From Catalimonadaceae bacterium JC749 (GTDB taxonomy: Bacteria; Bacteroidota; Bacteroidia; Cytophagales; Cyclobacteriaceae): a DNA stretch of 64,000 nucleotides. Positions 35,722 through 46,109 of this stretch are shown in pieces. Position 1 is the stretch's first letter. The number at the start of each line of letters is the position of its first letter. The position numbers and the translations under genes are program-made. The DNA is taken from the NCBI GenBank assembly GCA_021730635.1, contig JAJNNC010000009.1:1-64000 (forward strand). Direction: 5' to 3'. The notes beneath the pieces are model-generated. The model searched no databases and was not told the DNA's origin. It worked only from the letters and a program-made list of their open reading frames with translations.

Positions 35722-38085
35722 TTAATCATCCCTTATACATTGGCTAGGATTCACCCGAGCGGCTTTGACAGTTTGCAAGCCCACAGTGAACCAGGCAATC
35801 AGCAAAGCAGTGAGCCCTGCTCCGACAAAATACCACCAGGCCAGATCAATGCGATAGGCAAATCCTTGCAGCCATTGCTTAGACAAAATAAAGCTGACCG
35901 GCAGGGCGATCAGAATGGCGATTCCTACCATCCTAGTAAAGTCAAGGGACAACAGATAGACGATACCCAGGTTGCTGGAACCTAATATCTTTCGAATCCC
36001 TATTTCCTTCAGCCTTCTTTCGGCTGTAAAGGTTGCTAAGCCAAACAACCCCAGGCAGGAGATCACGATGGCAAGGCCAGCGAAGTAGCGGGATAAAATA
36101 TTCACTCTTTTTTCTGATGCATAAAGCACCTGATAATCCTCATCCAAAAATTTATAATCGAATGGAAGTCCCTGATTATATTCCTGATAAAATTGCTCAA
36201 GCCGGGCGATAGTTTCTGCTTCGGTGCCCTCCTGGATCCTAACCATCGTCTTGTTAGAGACCGGATATAATTGAAGAAAGCAAGGCTTTATCGCTTCATA
36301 AAGAGACTCAAAATGAAAGTTTTTGACCACACCAATAATTTGTTTTTCTTCCCCCCAAAGTTTGATGGTTTTACCCACCGGATCTTCAAGGCCCATGGCT
36401 ATAATCGCTGCCTCATTAAAAATAATCTTTGACTTTTCCGAACTGAATTCCCTTGAGAAAGTTCGTCCTACCGCCATTTCAATATCGAGCAACTCAATCA
36501 GGTCGTAACCAACTTCCAGGTTCCCAAAATCGATGGCTTCCTCCGGACTTTTTCCTTTCCATTCAAGACCAGAAGTACCACCATGACTTCCGGTGAGATT
36601 ATTAGCAAAGCAAGCTGCATTGACCACTCCAGGTATACGTTTCACCTCAGACAGAAAAGTCTCAAAACTTTCCAGCACCTCCCCTTCATTGGCAAAATAG
36701 AGGATATTGTCTCTGTCATATCCCAGGTTTTTGTTTTGTATGAATGCCAGTTGTTTGGAAACTACTAACACTGAAGCAATGAAGATCACCGATATGATGA
36801 ATTGAAAGATCACCAGTCCTTTTCGCATCCACAACGCTCCGGTAGCAGAATGCAATTTTCCTTTCAGGATCATGGCCGGTCTGAAACCGGAAATGTAGAA
36901 TGCCGGATAGCTCCCTGCCATCAGTCCGGCAAAAATTGTAATGCCAAGAACAGATATAACAAGGGTTAAATCAAAATTCAGGGTAAGCTGCTTTCCTGTA
37001 ATTTGGTTGAATTGAGGAAGAAAAAGCATAACCAGCATAAGAGACAGAAGCAGAGATACAAAAGCCATCATCATGGACTCTGAGAGAAATTGAAAAACAA
37101 GTGTTTTTCTGTCTGCTCCTATGGCTTTTTTTACGCCAACTTCTTTTAATCTTCTCGTTGCTTTAGCCGTGGATAGATTCATGAAATTGATGCAGGCAAT
37201 GACCAGTATGAAAATGGTGACGATAGAAAACAAACGGACATATTCTATTCTACCACCGGCTTGTACTCCATTTTCATAGTTGCCATATAGGTACTTATCT
37301 GAGTATCGTCTGAGAAATAAAGTGCTGTTTGATTCCGGTAATTTTGATGTAATGAAACCAGCAATTTTTTCATTGAATTGATCTATGTCCGCACCTTCTT
37401 TTAAGATGACATAGGTAGCAGGATTACTATTCCCCCAATGCAAAAAACCAGGACGTTTTTCCAGAAACAATTCATAATTGAATAAAATATCAAATTGAGT
37501 CGAACTGTTGGAAGGGGGACTTTCAAAGATACCAGAAACACTGTAAATTCCGCTGAAATCATCATGATCCCATTCCAAGGTATTGCCAATGATATTTTCA
37601 GTAGTGTTAAATAATTTCATAGCCAGTTCATCAGACAAAACAACTGCATATATCTCTGACAGCACCTGGTCTTTATCTCCCTGAATAAGATGATAGGAGA
37701 AAACATTGAAAAAATCCTTATCCACATATTGCTCACTGGCTTTGATATGCTTGGCGCCCACAGAAAGGATACCTTTATGATTGAAACCGGGTCTGACGGC
37801 CACTGCATTTTCAACTTCAGGCATTTCTTCAGCTAATGAACGAGCCAGAAGGCCAGGGGTACCTTCAAAGGTCTGGATGCTATTAGAAGTTTGTATGTTT
37901 TGCATCACCTGAAAAAGTTGACTGTCTTTTTCATGAAACCTATCTATACTTAACTCATCGTTCACCCATAGATAAATGAGTAATGCACAGGCAAGACCAA
38001 TAGACAAACCGATCAGATTAATGAAAAACGAAGTTTTATAACGATTGAAGTTTCTGAGGGAGATCATTAAATTATGTCGAAACAT
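35722..38085 (-). CDS. FtsX/MacB-type ABC permease, prefix-less (array member 1)
   Basis: A 787-residue permease with the layout of the MacB/FtsX family: one helix (about 20-42), a large periplasmic domain, three helices (about 283-400), a linker helix at about 425-447, a second periplasmic domain, and three final helices (about 668-777). Landmarks are ACINFMNLSTAKATRRLKEVGVKKAIGA and RLKEIGIRKILGSS. These permeases need an ABC ATPase, which is absent here. It begins at ATG MFRHN, the point where the prefix domain ends in its paralogs. A decayed copy of the prefix is still readable upstream. It is the last member, 160 bp after array member 2. Confidence 0.9.
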   Translation of the reverse strand: MFRHNLMISLRNFNRYKTSFFINLIGLSIGLACALLIYLWVNDELSIDRFHEKDSQLFQVMQNIQTSNSIQTFEGTPGLLARSLAEEMPEVENAVAVRPGFNHKGILSVGAKHIKASEQYVDKDFFNVFSYHLIQGDKDQVLSEIYAVVLSDELAMKLFNTTENIIGNTLEWDHDDFSGIYSVSGIFESPPSNSSTQFDILFNYELFLEKRPGFLHWGNSNPATYVILKEGADIDQFNEKIAGFITSKLPESNSTLFLRRYSDKYLYGNYENGVQAGGRIEYVRLFSIVTIFILVIACINFMNLSTAKATRRLKEVGVKKAIGADRKTLVFQFLSESMMMAFVSLLLSLMLVMLFLPQFNQITGKQLTLNFDLTLVISVLGITIFAGLMAGSYPAFYISGFRPAMILKGKLHSATGALWMRKGLVIFQFIISVIFIASVLVVSKQLAFIQNKNLGYDRDNILYFANEGEVLESFETFLSEVKRIPGVVNAACFANNLTGSHGGTSGLEWKGKSPEEAIDFGNLEVGYDLIELLDIEMAVGRTFSREFSSEKSKIIFNEAAIIAMGLEDPVGKTIKLWGEEKQIIGVVKNFHFESLYEAIKPCFLQLYPVSNKTMVRIQEGTEAETIARLEQFYQEYNQGLPFDYKFLDEDYQVLYASEKRVNILSRYFAGLAIVISCLGLFGLATFTAERRLKEIGIRKILGSSNLGIVYLLSLDFTRMVGIAILIALPVSFILSKQWLQGFAYRIDLAWWYFVGAGLTALLIAWFTVGLQTVKAARVNPSQCIRDD

Positions 38086-38160
38086 GATCGTAGGGTTTGA
38101 GTAGGTTCACCATATGTTGCTGATTGCAAAAGCCGGCAGGTAATGCTCCAGTATCAGCAT
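38086..38160 (-). pseudogene. Decayed permease-prefix remnant
   Basis: In frame with array member 1, this segment reads HYLPAFAISNIW, a TGA stop, then TYSNPTI and MFRHN. The intact paralogs read HYLRPFAIRNFKSTYSNPTL and MFRHN at the same place. So this permease once had the N-terminal prefix domain and lost it by point mutations and upstream decay. Confidence 0.65.
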
Positions 38161-38244
38161 TATCTTTTCTTCATAGGCATCGTTTCAGTGAAATACTTTG
38201 AAATGGGAGGAAGGTTACACTCTTGGTCTAAAAAAAGGTTCCCA

Positions 38245-40827
38245 TCATTCATCTCTCAAACAGTCCAACGGATTCACCCGGGCAGCTTTCACCGTTTGCA
38301 TCCCTACAGTGAACCAAGCAATCAGTAAGGCCACCAACCCTGCTCCTATAAAGTACCACCATTCCAGATCAATGCGAAAAGCAAAACTTTCCAGCCATCT
38401 TTGGGCAATGAAATAGCTGACCGGCAGGGCGATCAGAATAGCGATAAAGACCATCTTGGTGAAATCACTGGATAAAAGATAAACAATCCTCAGGTTGCTG
38501 GAGCCTAATATCTTTCGAATCCCTATTTCTTTGAGTCTTCTTTCAGCCGTGAAGGCTGCCAGACCAAACAAACCTAAACAGGAGATCAGAATGGCCAATG
38601 CGGCAAAGTATTGGGATAAGGTTGCCACCCGCTGCTCTGCCGCGTAGAGAGCCTGATAATCCTCATCCAAAAAATGATAATCCAGTGGATACTCCGGATT
38701 ATAGACGCTGTAGAAAGCTTGGAGCCGGTCGAGTGTTTCCTTTTCCCTTCCTGCTTCCACTTTAGCCATAATCTTATCAGTTTTCTCAGGAGCTAGATGG
38801 AATAATAATGGCTTTACATTTTCGTGGAGCGACTCAAAATGAAAGTTTTTTGTGACCCCTATGATCTGCATATCCTTGCCCCATAGATGAACTACTTTAC
38901 CGATGGGTTCTGAGAGACCCATCACATCAATAGCTGCTTGGTTGAAAATGATTTTTGTAGTATCTGAACCATAGTCCCTGGAAAAAGTACGCCCTTCTAC
39001 CATTTCAATACCAAGCGTTTCAATCATATCATAGTTCACATTGATAAATTCAATAGGAATATTATGATCCTGACTTTTTCCTTCCCAGCGAACGCCACCT
39101 GTCGTGTTGCCTCCCTCGACCATACTGTGCGCAATACTGGAGGCATTGATAATTCCCGGCATCTTTTTTAATTCAGAAAGAAAAGTTTCTGAGTTTTCTT
39201 TTACTCTTCCTTCCATGGTGAAATTAAGGATATTGTCTTTGTGATAGCCCAGATTTTTTGTTTGTACGTATTCTATTTGCTGGTACACTACCAGTACAGA
39301 GACCATGAGGATTACCGAAATCATAAATTGAAATACCACCAATCCTTTCCGGGTCCATACTTCCCTGGTTGAAGTGCTGAATCTACCTTTCAATATACTG
39401 ATGGGACCAAAAGCGGAAAGGTAGAAGGCAGGATAACTCCCGGCTATCAATCCGGTCAACAGCGTGATACATAGCACTGATAAAAACAGATTGGGATCTA
39501 AACCAAGCAGGAGTTGCTTGCCTGTCACTTCATTGAACCTGGGAAGAAAAAGCAAGACCAATAGCACAGCCAAAGCCATGGATGAAAATGCTATCAGCAT
39601 GGATTCTCCCAAATATTGAAAAATCAGCGTTTGGCGACCAACCCCTATGGATTTTTTGACACCCACTTCTTTCAGCCTTCTGGAAGCTCTGGCTGTTGAC
39701 AAGTTCACAAAATTGATACAGGCAATGAGCAGGATAAAAACAGCTAAGGCAGCAAACAATCTGACATAGGTTATCCTTCCTCCAGATAACTCCCCATTTT
39801 CATATTGGCCATACAGGTAGTTTTCTGAAAAGGGCTTTAGAAATAAGGTAATGTTTAATCCTGCCTCTCTTTTCTTGACAAGGTCTGCTATTTTATTATT
39901 GAATTCATTTCTTTGACTGTCCTGATATAAAACCAGATAGGTACGAGTAACATTATTGCCCCATTCCAATACCCAGGGGTTTTCTGTTTTATAGACTTCA
40001 AAAGATAATATAAAATCAAATTGCTCAGAGGAATTGGCGGGAATGTCTTCAAAAACGCCGGAAACTTGATACTGTTTTTGATCCTGAAAAACCACAGTTT
40101 CACCCATGATGTTTTCAGTGGTTTGAAACAGGGTCATGGCCAATTTTTCTGATAATACAATTGAATTTTTATCAGTCAGTACCTGGTTTTTGTCACCCTG
40201 TACAAGGGGAAAGGAAAAAGTATGGAAATAATCCTGACTGGCATGTATCCCAACAGCCTTGATGTAAGTCTCTTTTAAAGAAAGATAATAGGTTTCTCTT
40301 GGGGATACTACCGTTGCATACTGTACTTCCGGTATTTGTTCAGAAAGGGTTTCTGCCAAAAGTCCAGGTGTATTCACGGATGTCACAATGCCATCTGAGA
40401 AATGTTGGTGTCCCATCACCTGAAAAAGCTGACTGTCATTTTCGTGAAATTTGTCTATGCTCAATTCATCACTGACCCAGAGATAGATCAACAAGGCACA
40501 GGCCAGCCCTGAGGATAGCCCCATCAGGTTAATTAAAAAGGTGCTTTTATAGCGTTTGAAATGCCGGAAGGAAATGATAAAGTTATGTCGGAACATAAGG
40601 GTAGGATTTGAGTAGGTTGATTTGAAATTTCTGATGGCAAATGGCCTAAGGTAATGGAATACCTGATACCAATAATTGAGCTTAGCCTGAAAGGGAGAAT
40701 TATTTTCTAGCGCGGCCTCATATTGTTCTTCCAGATCACCTAGTACTTCTTCGGCCAGTTCATCTTTGATAAACCAGCGCAGGAAGCGTTGAGCCAGTGG
40801 GGGCGGTATGGGTCTGTCAGGTTTCAA
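38245..40827 (-). CDS. FtsX/MacB-type ABC permease with prefix domain (array member 2)
   Basis: An 860-residue permease. Residues 1-about 75 form the permease-prefix domain (RPIPPPLAQRFLRWFIKDEL, then WYQVFHYLRPFAIRNFKS), and MacB/FtsX-type helices and periplasmic domains follow. The start codon is TTG; an in-frame stop lies upstream, so no ATG is available. It starts 20 bases after the stop of member 3. Residues about 46-138 match member 3 except for one residue, while the periplasmic domain differs, indicating recent exchange. Landmarks are RLKEVGVKKSIGV and RLKEIGIRKILGSS. Confidence 0.9.
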   Translation of the reverse strand: MKPDRPIPPPLAQRFLRWFIKDELAEEVLGDLEEQYEAALENNSPFQAKLNYWYQVFHYLRPFAIRNFKSTYSNPTLMFRHNFIISFRHFKRYKSTFLINLMGLSSGLACALLIYLWVSDELSIDKFHENDSQLFQVMGHQHFSDGIVTSVNTPGLLAETLSEQIPEVQYATVVSPRETYYLSLKETYIKAVGIHASQDYFHTFSFPLVQGDKNQVLTDKNSIVLSEKLAMTLFQTTENIMGETVVFQDQKQYQVSGVFEDIPANSSEQFDFILSFEVYKTENPWVLEWGNNVTRTYLVLYQDSQRNEFNNKIADLVKKREAGLNITLFLKPFSENYLYGQYENGELSGGRITYVRLFAALAVFILLIACINFVNLSTARASRRLKEVGVKKSIGVGRQTLIFQYLGESMLIAFSSMALAVLLVLLFLPRFNEVTGKQLLLGLDPNLFLSVLCITLLTGLIAGSYPAFYLSAFGPISILKGRFSTSTREVWTRKGLVVFQFMISVILMVSVLVVYQQIEYVQTKNLGYHKDNILNFTMEGRVKENSETFLSELKKMPGIINASSIAHSMVEGGNTTGGVRWEGKSQDHNIPIEFINVNYDMIETLGIEMVEGRTFSRDYGSDTTKIIFNQAAIDVMGLSEPIGKVVHLWGKDMQIIGVTKNFHFESLHENVKPLLFHLAPEKTDKIMAKVEAGREKETLDRLQAFYSVYNPEYPLDYHFLDEDYQALYAAEQRVATLSQYFAALAILISCLGLFGLAAFTAERRLKEIGIRKILGSSNLRIVYLLSSDFTKMVFIAILIALPVSYFIAQRWLESFAFRIDLEWWYFIGAGLVALLIAWFTVGMQTVKAARVNPLDCLRDE
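40414..40692 (-). repeat. Near-identical coding segment shared with 43008-43286
   Basis: Encodes residues 46-138 of array member 2, including the second half of the prefix and the first membrane helix. The protein match with member 3 is 92 of 93 residues and the DNA match is also very high, whereas flanking parts of the two genes diverge. This is the mark of gene conversion or a recent duplication. Confidence 0.75.
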
Positions 40828-40847
40828 GTTTTGATAATTGCATTTAC

Positions 40848-43421
40848 TTATTCATCTTTTAAGCATTGGCTAGGGTTGACCCTGGCAGCTTTGATCGTCT
40901 GCAACCCAACAGTGAACCAGGCAATCAGCAGGGCAGCCAGTCCGGCTCCCGCAAAATACCACCAGGCCAGATCAATGCGATAGGCAAATCCTTGCAGCCA
41001 ATGCTTAGACAACACATAGCTGACGGGCAAGGCGATCAGAATGGCTATCCCTACCATCCTAGTAAAGTCACGCGACAACAGATAGACAATACCCAGGTTG
41101 CTGGAACCTAGGATTTTTCTGATACCAATTTCTTTGAGTCTTCTTTCAGCCGTGAAGGCTGCCAGTCCAAACAAACCTAAACAGGAGATCAGGATAGCCA
41201 ATACGGCAAAGTATTGGGATAAGGTAGCCACCCGCTGTTCAGCGATATACAGTGCCTGATACTTTTCATCTAAAAACTGGTAATCAAATGGAAATCCGGG
41301 GTAATATTCCTGATGAAGCTGCTGTAGCTGATCAAGGGTTTCCCTTTCCCTTCCTGCTTCAATTCTGGCCATGACATTCCATGTGTTTTCTGGGGCTAAT
41401 AGGATAAACGTGGGTACTACATTTTCATGGAGTGAGGTAAAATGAAAATTTTTCACTACCCCTATAATTTGTCTGTCTTCATCCCAGAGTTTTACCACTT
41501 TACCGACAGGATCTTTGAGGCCCATCACTTCCACAGCAGCTTCATTGAATAGAATGGCGGTACTATCCGAACGGAAATTATCAGAAAATGCCCTGCCCTC
41601 TTTCATTTCTATATCAAGCATTTCAAGCATCCCATGGTTAACCGGTACAATTTCAAACGAAACATTATCATCAGGACTTTTTCCTTCCCATTGAAGGCTA
41701 CCAGTACTGCTATAGTAGCCTAACATGCTATGCCCAATACTGGAAGCTTTGACAATCCCAGGCAGGGTATTGACCTCCGCCAGAAAAGATTCGAGATTTT
41801 TGCCTACCCTTGGAAAAAAAACAACATTGTCTTTGTCGTAACCCAGGTTTGTGGATTGCACATATTTTATCTGTTTATAGATCACCAGCACAGAGACAAT
41901 CAATATCACGGAAATGGCAAACTGCAACACCACCAACCCTTTACGTGTCCATACCTCTCCTACAGAAGTGCTGATTTTTCCTTTTAATATACTGATGGGA
42001 CCAAAGCCCGAAAGATATAAGGCAGGATAGCTACCCGCCAACAATCCCGTCAACAGGGTGACACCCAGCACAGAGTACATAAGTGTCAGGCTGAAATGAA
42101 GAGAAAGTTGCTTACCTGTTATTTCATTGAACTGAGGAAGAAAAAGCACTATCATCAGGAGTGCCATTGTCAGCGATAGAAAAGCTACTAGCAGGGATTC
42201 ACCCAAATATTGAGAAACAAGCGCACTTCGTCCGGCTCCTATGGCTTTTTTGAGGCCTACTTCTTTCAGCCTTCGAGAGGCTCTAGCCGTTGACAAGTTC
42301 ATGAAATTGATACAGGCAATGAGCAGGATAAATAGGGCAATGATAGAAAACAATCGAACATATTCAATTCTCCCGCCTGAAGGTTCCCCATTTTCATATT
42401 TACCATACAGATACTTATCTGAATAGGGTCTTACAAATAAAGCTATGTTAGGATCTCCACTTTTCTTTTTTAAATAGTCCCCGATTTTAAGATTGAATTG
42501 TTCGATGTTCGTTCCTGCTCTAATCGTCGCATATGTTCTTGGTCCATGAGCTCCCCAGTCTGTAGCCCACTGATTCTTTTCCTTGAACACTTCAAAAGGT
42601 AATAGAAAATCAAATTGCTCAGAGGAATTGACAGGGGTACCTTCAAATACACCAGAAATTTGGTACTGTTTTTCGTGTTCAACCTCTACAATTTTTCCAA
42701 TAATATTTTCAGTGGAATTAAATAGCTTTAATGCCAATCCTTCAGAAATCACGATAGCACTTTTATCGGTCAGCACCTGATTTGCATCACCCTGCACCAG
42801 ATCATAGGAGAAGATATGAAAGAAATTTTTTCCTACATACTGTCCGGCTGCCCTGACATTTTTTTCCTCCACCGAAAGAGTCAGCTGTTCTGTCCAAGAA
42901 GCCGTCACGCTAGAGGTTATTTCAGGCATTTCATCTGCCAGTCCTTCGGCCAAAGGACCCGGGGTATTATCTATAACCGCAATGCCATCCGAACGATGAT
43001 TTCGTACCATCACCTGAAAAAGCTGACTGTCATTTTTATGAAATTTGTCAATGCTTAATTCATCGCTGACCCAGAGATAGATCAACAAGGCACAGGCCAG
43101 CCCTGAGGATAGCCCCATCAGGTTAATCAAAAAGGTACTTTTATAGCGTTTGAAATGCCGGAAGGAAATGATAAAGTTATGACGGAACATGAGGGTAGGA
43201 TTTGAGTAGGTTGATTTGAAATTTCTGATGGCAAATGGCCTAAGGTAATGGAATACCTGATACCAATAATTGAGCTTAGCCTGAAAGGAAGAACGGCTCT
43301 CTAGCACAGCATCATATTGTTCTTCCAGATCACCTAGTACTTCTTCGGCCAGTTCATCTTTGATAAACCAGCGCAGGAAGCGTTGAGCCAGTGGGGACGG
43401 TATAGGTCTGTCAGGTTTCAC
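40848..43421 (-). CDS. FtsX/MacB-type ABC permease with prefix domain (array member 3)
   Basis: An 857-residue permease with the prefix domain (residues 1-75), TM1 about 98-120, two periplasmic domains and the usual cytoplasmic signatures RLKEVGLKKAIGA and RLKEIGIRKILGSS. Start codon GTG; an upstream in-frame stop leaves no ATG option. It follows member 4 by 30 bases. Its first 138 residues are close to member 2, but the prefix (YDAVLESRSSFQAKLNYW) is identical to that of member 4, whose permease body belongs to another subfamily. Confidence 0.9.
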   Translation of the reverse strand: MKPDRPIPSPLAQRFLRWFIKDELAEEVLGDLEEQYDAVLESRSSFQAKLNYWYQVFHYLRPFAIRNFKSTYSNPTLMFRHNFIISFRHFKRYKSTFLINLMGLSSGLACALLIYLWVSDELSIDKFHKNDSQLFQVMVRNHRSDGIAVIDNTPGPLAEGLADEMPEITSSVTASWTEQLTLSVEEKNVRAAGQYVGKNFFHIFSYDLVQGDANQVLTDKSAIVISEGLALKLFNSTENIIGKIVEVEHEKQYQISGVFEGTPVNSSEQFDFLLPFEVFKEKNQWATDWGAHGPRTYATIRAGTNIEQFNLKIGDYLKKKSGDPNIALFVRPYSDKYLYGKYENGEPSGGRIEYVRLFSIIALFILLIACINFMNLSTARASRRLKEVGLKKAIGAGRSALVSQYLGESLLVAFLSLTMALLMIVLFLPQFNEITGKQLSLHFSLTLMYSVLGVTLLTGLLAGSYPALYLSGFGPISILKGKISTSVGEVWTRKGLVVLQFAISVILIVSVLVIYKQIKYVQSTNLGYDKDNVVFFPRVGKNLESFLAEVNTLPGIVKASSIGHSMLGYYSSTGSLQWEGKSPDDNVSFEIVPVNHGMLEMLDIEMKEGRAFSDNFRSDSTAILFNEAAVEVMGLKDPVGKVVKLWDEDRQIIGVVKNFHFTSLHENVVPTFILLAPENTWNVMARIEAGRERETLDQLQQLHQEYYPGFPFDYQFLDEKYQALYIAEQRVATLSQYFAVLAILISCLGLFGLAAFTAERRLKEIGIRKILGSSNLGIVYLLSRDFTRMVGIAILIALPVSYVLSKHWLQGFAYRIDLAWWYFAGAGLAALLIAWFTVGLQTIKAARVNPSQCLKDE
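43008..43286 (-). repeat. Near-identical coding segment shared with 40414-40692
   Basis: Partner of the segment in array member 2, encoding residues 46-138 of member 3. Confidence 0.75.
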
Positions 43422-43451
43422 GTTTTTGTTTTGTATTTAATCAGAGGCTTA

Positions 43452-46094
43452 TTATTCCGACCGCAGACTTTCCACTGGATTCCTCAAAGCTGCTTTCGTA
43501 GTCTGATAACTCACCGTCAATAAGGTAATGAGCAAGGCTGATAACCCGGCAACCGCGAATACCCACCAGGCAATGTCTGTGCGGTAACTGTATTGCTGCA
43601 GCCACTGGTGTAAACCATAATAGGCAACAGGAACGGCGATCAGGCAAGAGACCATAACCAATACCACAAAATCTGTCGATAACATTTGCCATAAATGAAC
43701 TACCGAAGCACCTAATATTTTGCGGATACCAATTTCCTTGGTACGTTGTTCGGCCACAAACGAGGCCATCCCAAACAAGCCCAGGCTAGAAATGAAAATA
43801 GCCAGCACGGCAAAAAAGCCTGCCAACTTTCCGATACGTGCCTCATAGGCAAATTTTTGGGCGAACTCTTCGTCAGCAAAATTGTACTCAAAAGGAGTGG
43901 CAGGATTGTGTTTTTTGAAAATCGGTTCAATTTCAGCCAGGGCAATGCTGGCACTCACCTGTGGACTAATCTTCAGGTTGATAATGCCTACCCTGTGGTA
44001 GGTATCAATGTAAAATATGGTTTGTTTTACAGGTTGATACAGTGATTGCGTCACCATATCCTTTACCACCCCAATGACGGTATACACTCGTCCGAACGCC
44101 CTGACCGTCTGGCCAATAGGATTGTCAAAACCCATGTATTTTACAGCTGTTTCATTCAGGATAAACCCTGAGGAGTCGGTGGAAAAATCAAGTGAAAAAT
44201 CACGACCTTCTATCACTTCCCAGCCCACCACTTTACCAAAATCGTGGGTAATCCCGACTGTTACAATTTCGTCCTGCATGTTTGGGTCTTTCCCTTTCCA
44301 TTCAAACCCACTATTGGTGACCCAGGTATTGGTAATAGGGCTTTCAGACAAGGCAACGGCCGAAACAACGCCTGTAGCAAGCAAATCATTTCGGAGTACT
44401 TCGAAATGATCGAAAACCTCATCGGTTTTCATGGGTATGGTAATCAAACCATTCCGTTCATATCCTACCGGACGGTTTTTAGCAAATTGGATCTGCTGAT
44501 ACACGATGATGGTGCCAATGATGAGTATCACAGAAACGGTAAACTGCACAATAACCAGTATTTTACGAGGCAGGGAATGAAACCGGCCCAGCCAAAATGA
44601 AGTTTTTCTTAAAGTTTCAAACCCGTTACTCCCTTTCAATACTTTAATCGGACTGAAAGAGGAAAGAAAAAAGGCGGGATAACTCCCTGCCATCAATCCG
44701 GTAAGAAAAACAAAAACCAGACTGAATAACCAAAACAAAGGATTAGCCCACAAGATAGCGATTTGCTTATCGGCTACTTCATTGAACCAGGGTAGCATCA
44801 GTTGAACCAGTAATAAGGAAAAAACAAAAGCCAAAACCACCACCAGCAATGATTCGCTGAAGAATTGACTGATGAGTTGGCTACGCTTAGAGCCTACCAC
44901 CTTACGCACACCCACTTCTTTCGCACGTTTTTCAGCACGGGCTGTACTTAAATTGACAAAATTGATGCAGGCCAACAACAACACGATACCGCCAATAATG
45001 CCCACCAGCCTGACCATCTGAATACGTCCACCCACGCTGACCCCATTTTCAAAGGTTGAATATAAATGCCATTGGGGCATCGGATGCAGGAACAGTTCAG
45101 GCTTAAATTTTGCTTCTTCTTCAGAGAGGTTATCCAATTTTACGTTTTTAATGGCTGCGGAAGCTCTTCCCATTTCCACATGTTCAGCCACCTGCACCAA
45201 TACCTGGAACCAGTTGTTGCCCCATCCCACCCTTTCTTCCAAATTCTGACTTTTTACCATTAAGTCCCAGGGGGCTATAAAGGAAAGGTCACTAAAAGAA
45301 GAATTAAAGGGTAAATCCTCATATACCCCTGTTACGGACACTTCCAGTTTGTTATCAATTTTCAACACCTTGCCCATAGGATCTTCTTCACCAAAAAAGG
45401 CCTTCGCCACTGATTCGGAAAGCAGTATGGAATGAAGATCATTCAAACCAGAACGGCTACCTTCCAGCATGTGTAAGGTGAGCAATTCGGGAGCATGAGG
45501 TTCCATAAAATTGCCGGTTTTCGTTAGCACCTTTTCCTCATAGGCCAAAATGTGGCCTCCTGTGAAAGAAGATAATACTATGTGCTGGAAGTTACTACCA
45601 TAACTCGTACGAATCGCTGGCCCCAGTTGCATCGCCTGACTATTCCATGTCTCGATTTTCCCGTTTATCAACTGATTTTGCATTACACGGGCAATACGAT
45701 AGTAGTTGTCATGGTAGCTGTTAAAAGACAACTCATCATATAACCACAAACCGATCAGCATAGCTACGGCCATGCCTACTGCCAATCCTCCCGTGTTAAT
45801 AACAGAGTGCGCTTTGTATTTAAGGAGGTTTCTCCAACCCATTTTGAAATAGCTTCGATACATAGCGTAAGGTTTTAAGTATATGACATTTAATTTTCTG
45901 ATAGCAAAAGGACGTAGGTAGTGAAAGACCTGATACCAGTAATTGAGCTTGGCCTGAAAGGAAGAACGGCTCTCCAGCACAGCATCATATTGTTCTTCCA
46001 GATCACCAAATACTTCCTCGGCCAGTTCATCTTTGATAAACCAGCGCAGGAAGCGTTGTGCCAGTGGGGGCGGTATGGGTCTATCAGTTTTCAA
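43452..46094 (-). CDS. FtsX/MacB-type ABC permease with prefix domain, divergent subfamily (array member 4)
   Basis: An 880-residue permease. The prefix domain (residues 1-75) is almost the same as in member 3, but the body is of a different subfamily: MGWRNLLKYKAHSVINTGGLAVGMAVAM and RAEKRAKEVGVRKVVGSKRSQLISQFFSE, ending in RTKEIGIRKILGA. Start codon is TTG. It starts 15 bases after the stop of member 5. The mismatch between a shared prefix and a foreign body is good evidence that prefix segments move between permeases. Confidence 0.9.
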   Translation of the reverse strand: MKTDRPIPPPLAQRFLRWFIKDELAEEVFGDLEEQYDAVLESRSSFQAKLNYWYQVFHYLRPFAIRKLNVIYLKPYAMYRSYFKMGWRNLLKYKAHSVINTGGLAVGMAVAMLIGLWLYDELSFNSYHDNYYRIARVMQNQLINGKIETWNSQAMQLGPAIRTSYGSNFQHIVLSSFTGGHILAYEEKVLTKTGNFMEPHAPELLTLHMLEGSRSGLNDLHSILLSESVAKAFFGEEDPMGKVLKIDNKLEVSVTGVYEDLPFNSSFSDLSFIAPWDLMVKSQNLEERVGWGNNWFQVLVQVAEHVEMGRASAAIKNVKLDNLSEEEAKFKPELFLHPMPQWHLYSTFENGVSVGGRIQMVRLVGIIGGIVLLLACINFVNLSTARAEKRAKEVGVRKVVGSKRSQLISQFFSESLLVVVLAFVFSLLLVQLMLPWFNEVADKQIAILWANPLFWLFSLVFVFLTGLMAGSYPAFFLSSFSPIKVLKGSNGFETLRKTSFWLGRFHSLPRKILVIVQFTVSVILIIGTIIVYQQIQFAKNRPVGYERNGLITIPMKTDEVFDHFEVLRNDLLATGVVSAVALSESPITNTWVTNSGFEWKGKDPNMQDEIVTVGITHDFGKVVGWEVIEGRDFSLDFSTDSSGFILNETAVKYMGFDNPIGQTVRAFGRVYTVIGVVKDMVTQSLYQPVKQTIFYIDTYHRVGIINLKISPQVSASIALAEIEPIFKKHNPATPFEYNFADEEFAQKFAYEARIGKLAGFFAVLAIFISSLGLFGMASFVAEQRTKEIGIRKILGASVVHLWQMLSTDFVVLVMVSCLIAVPVAYYGLHQWLQQYSYRTDIAWWVFAVAGLSALLITLLTVSYQTTKAALRNPVESLRSE

Positions 46095-46109
46095 TGGCTT
46101 ATCGTTTAC

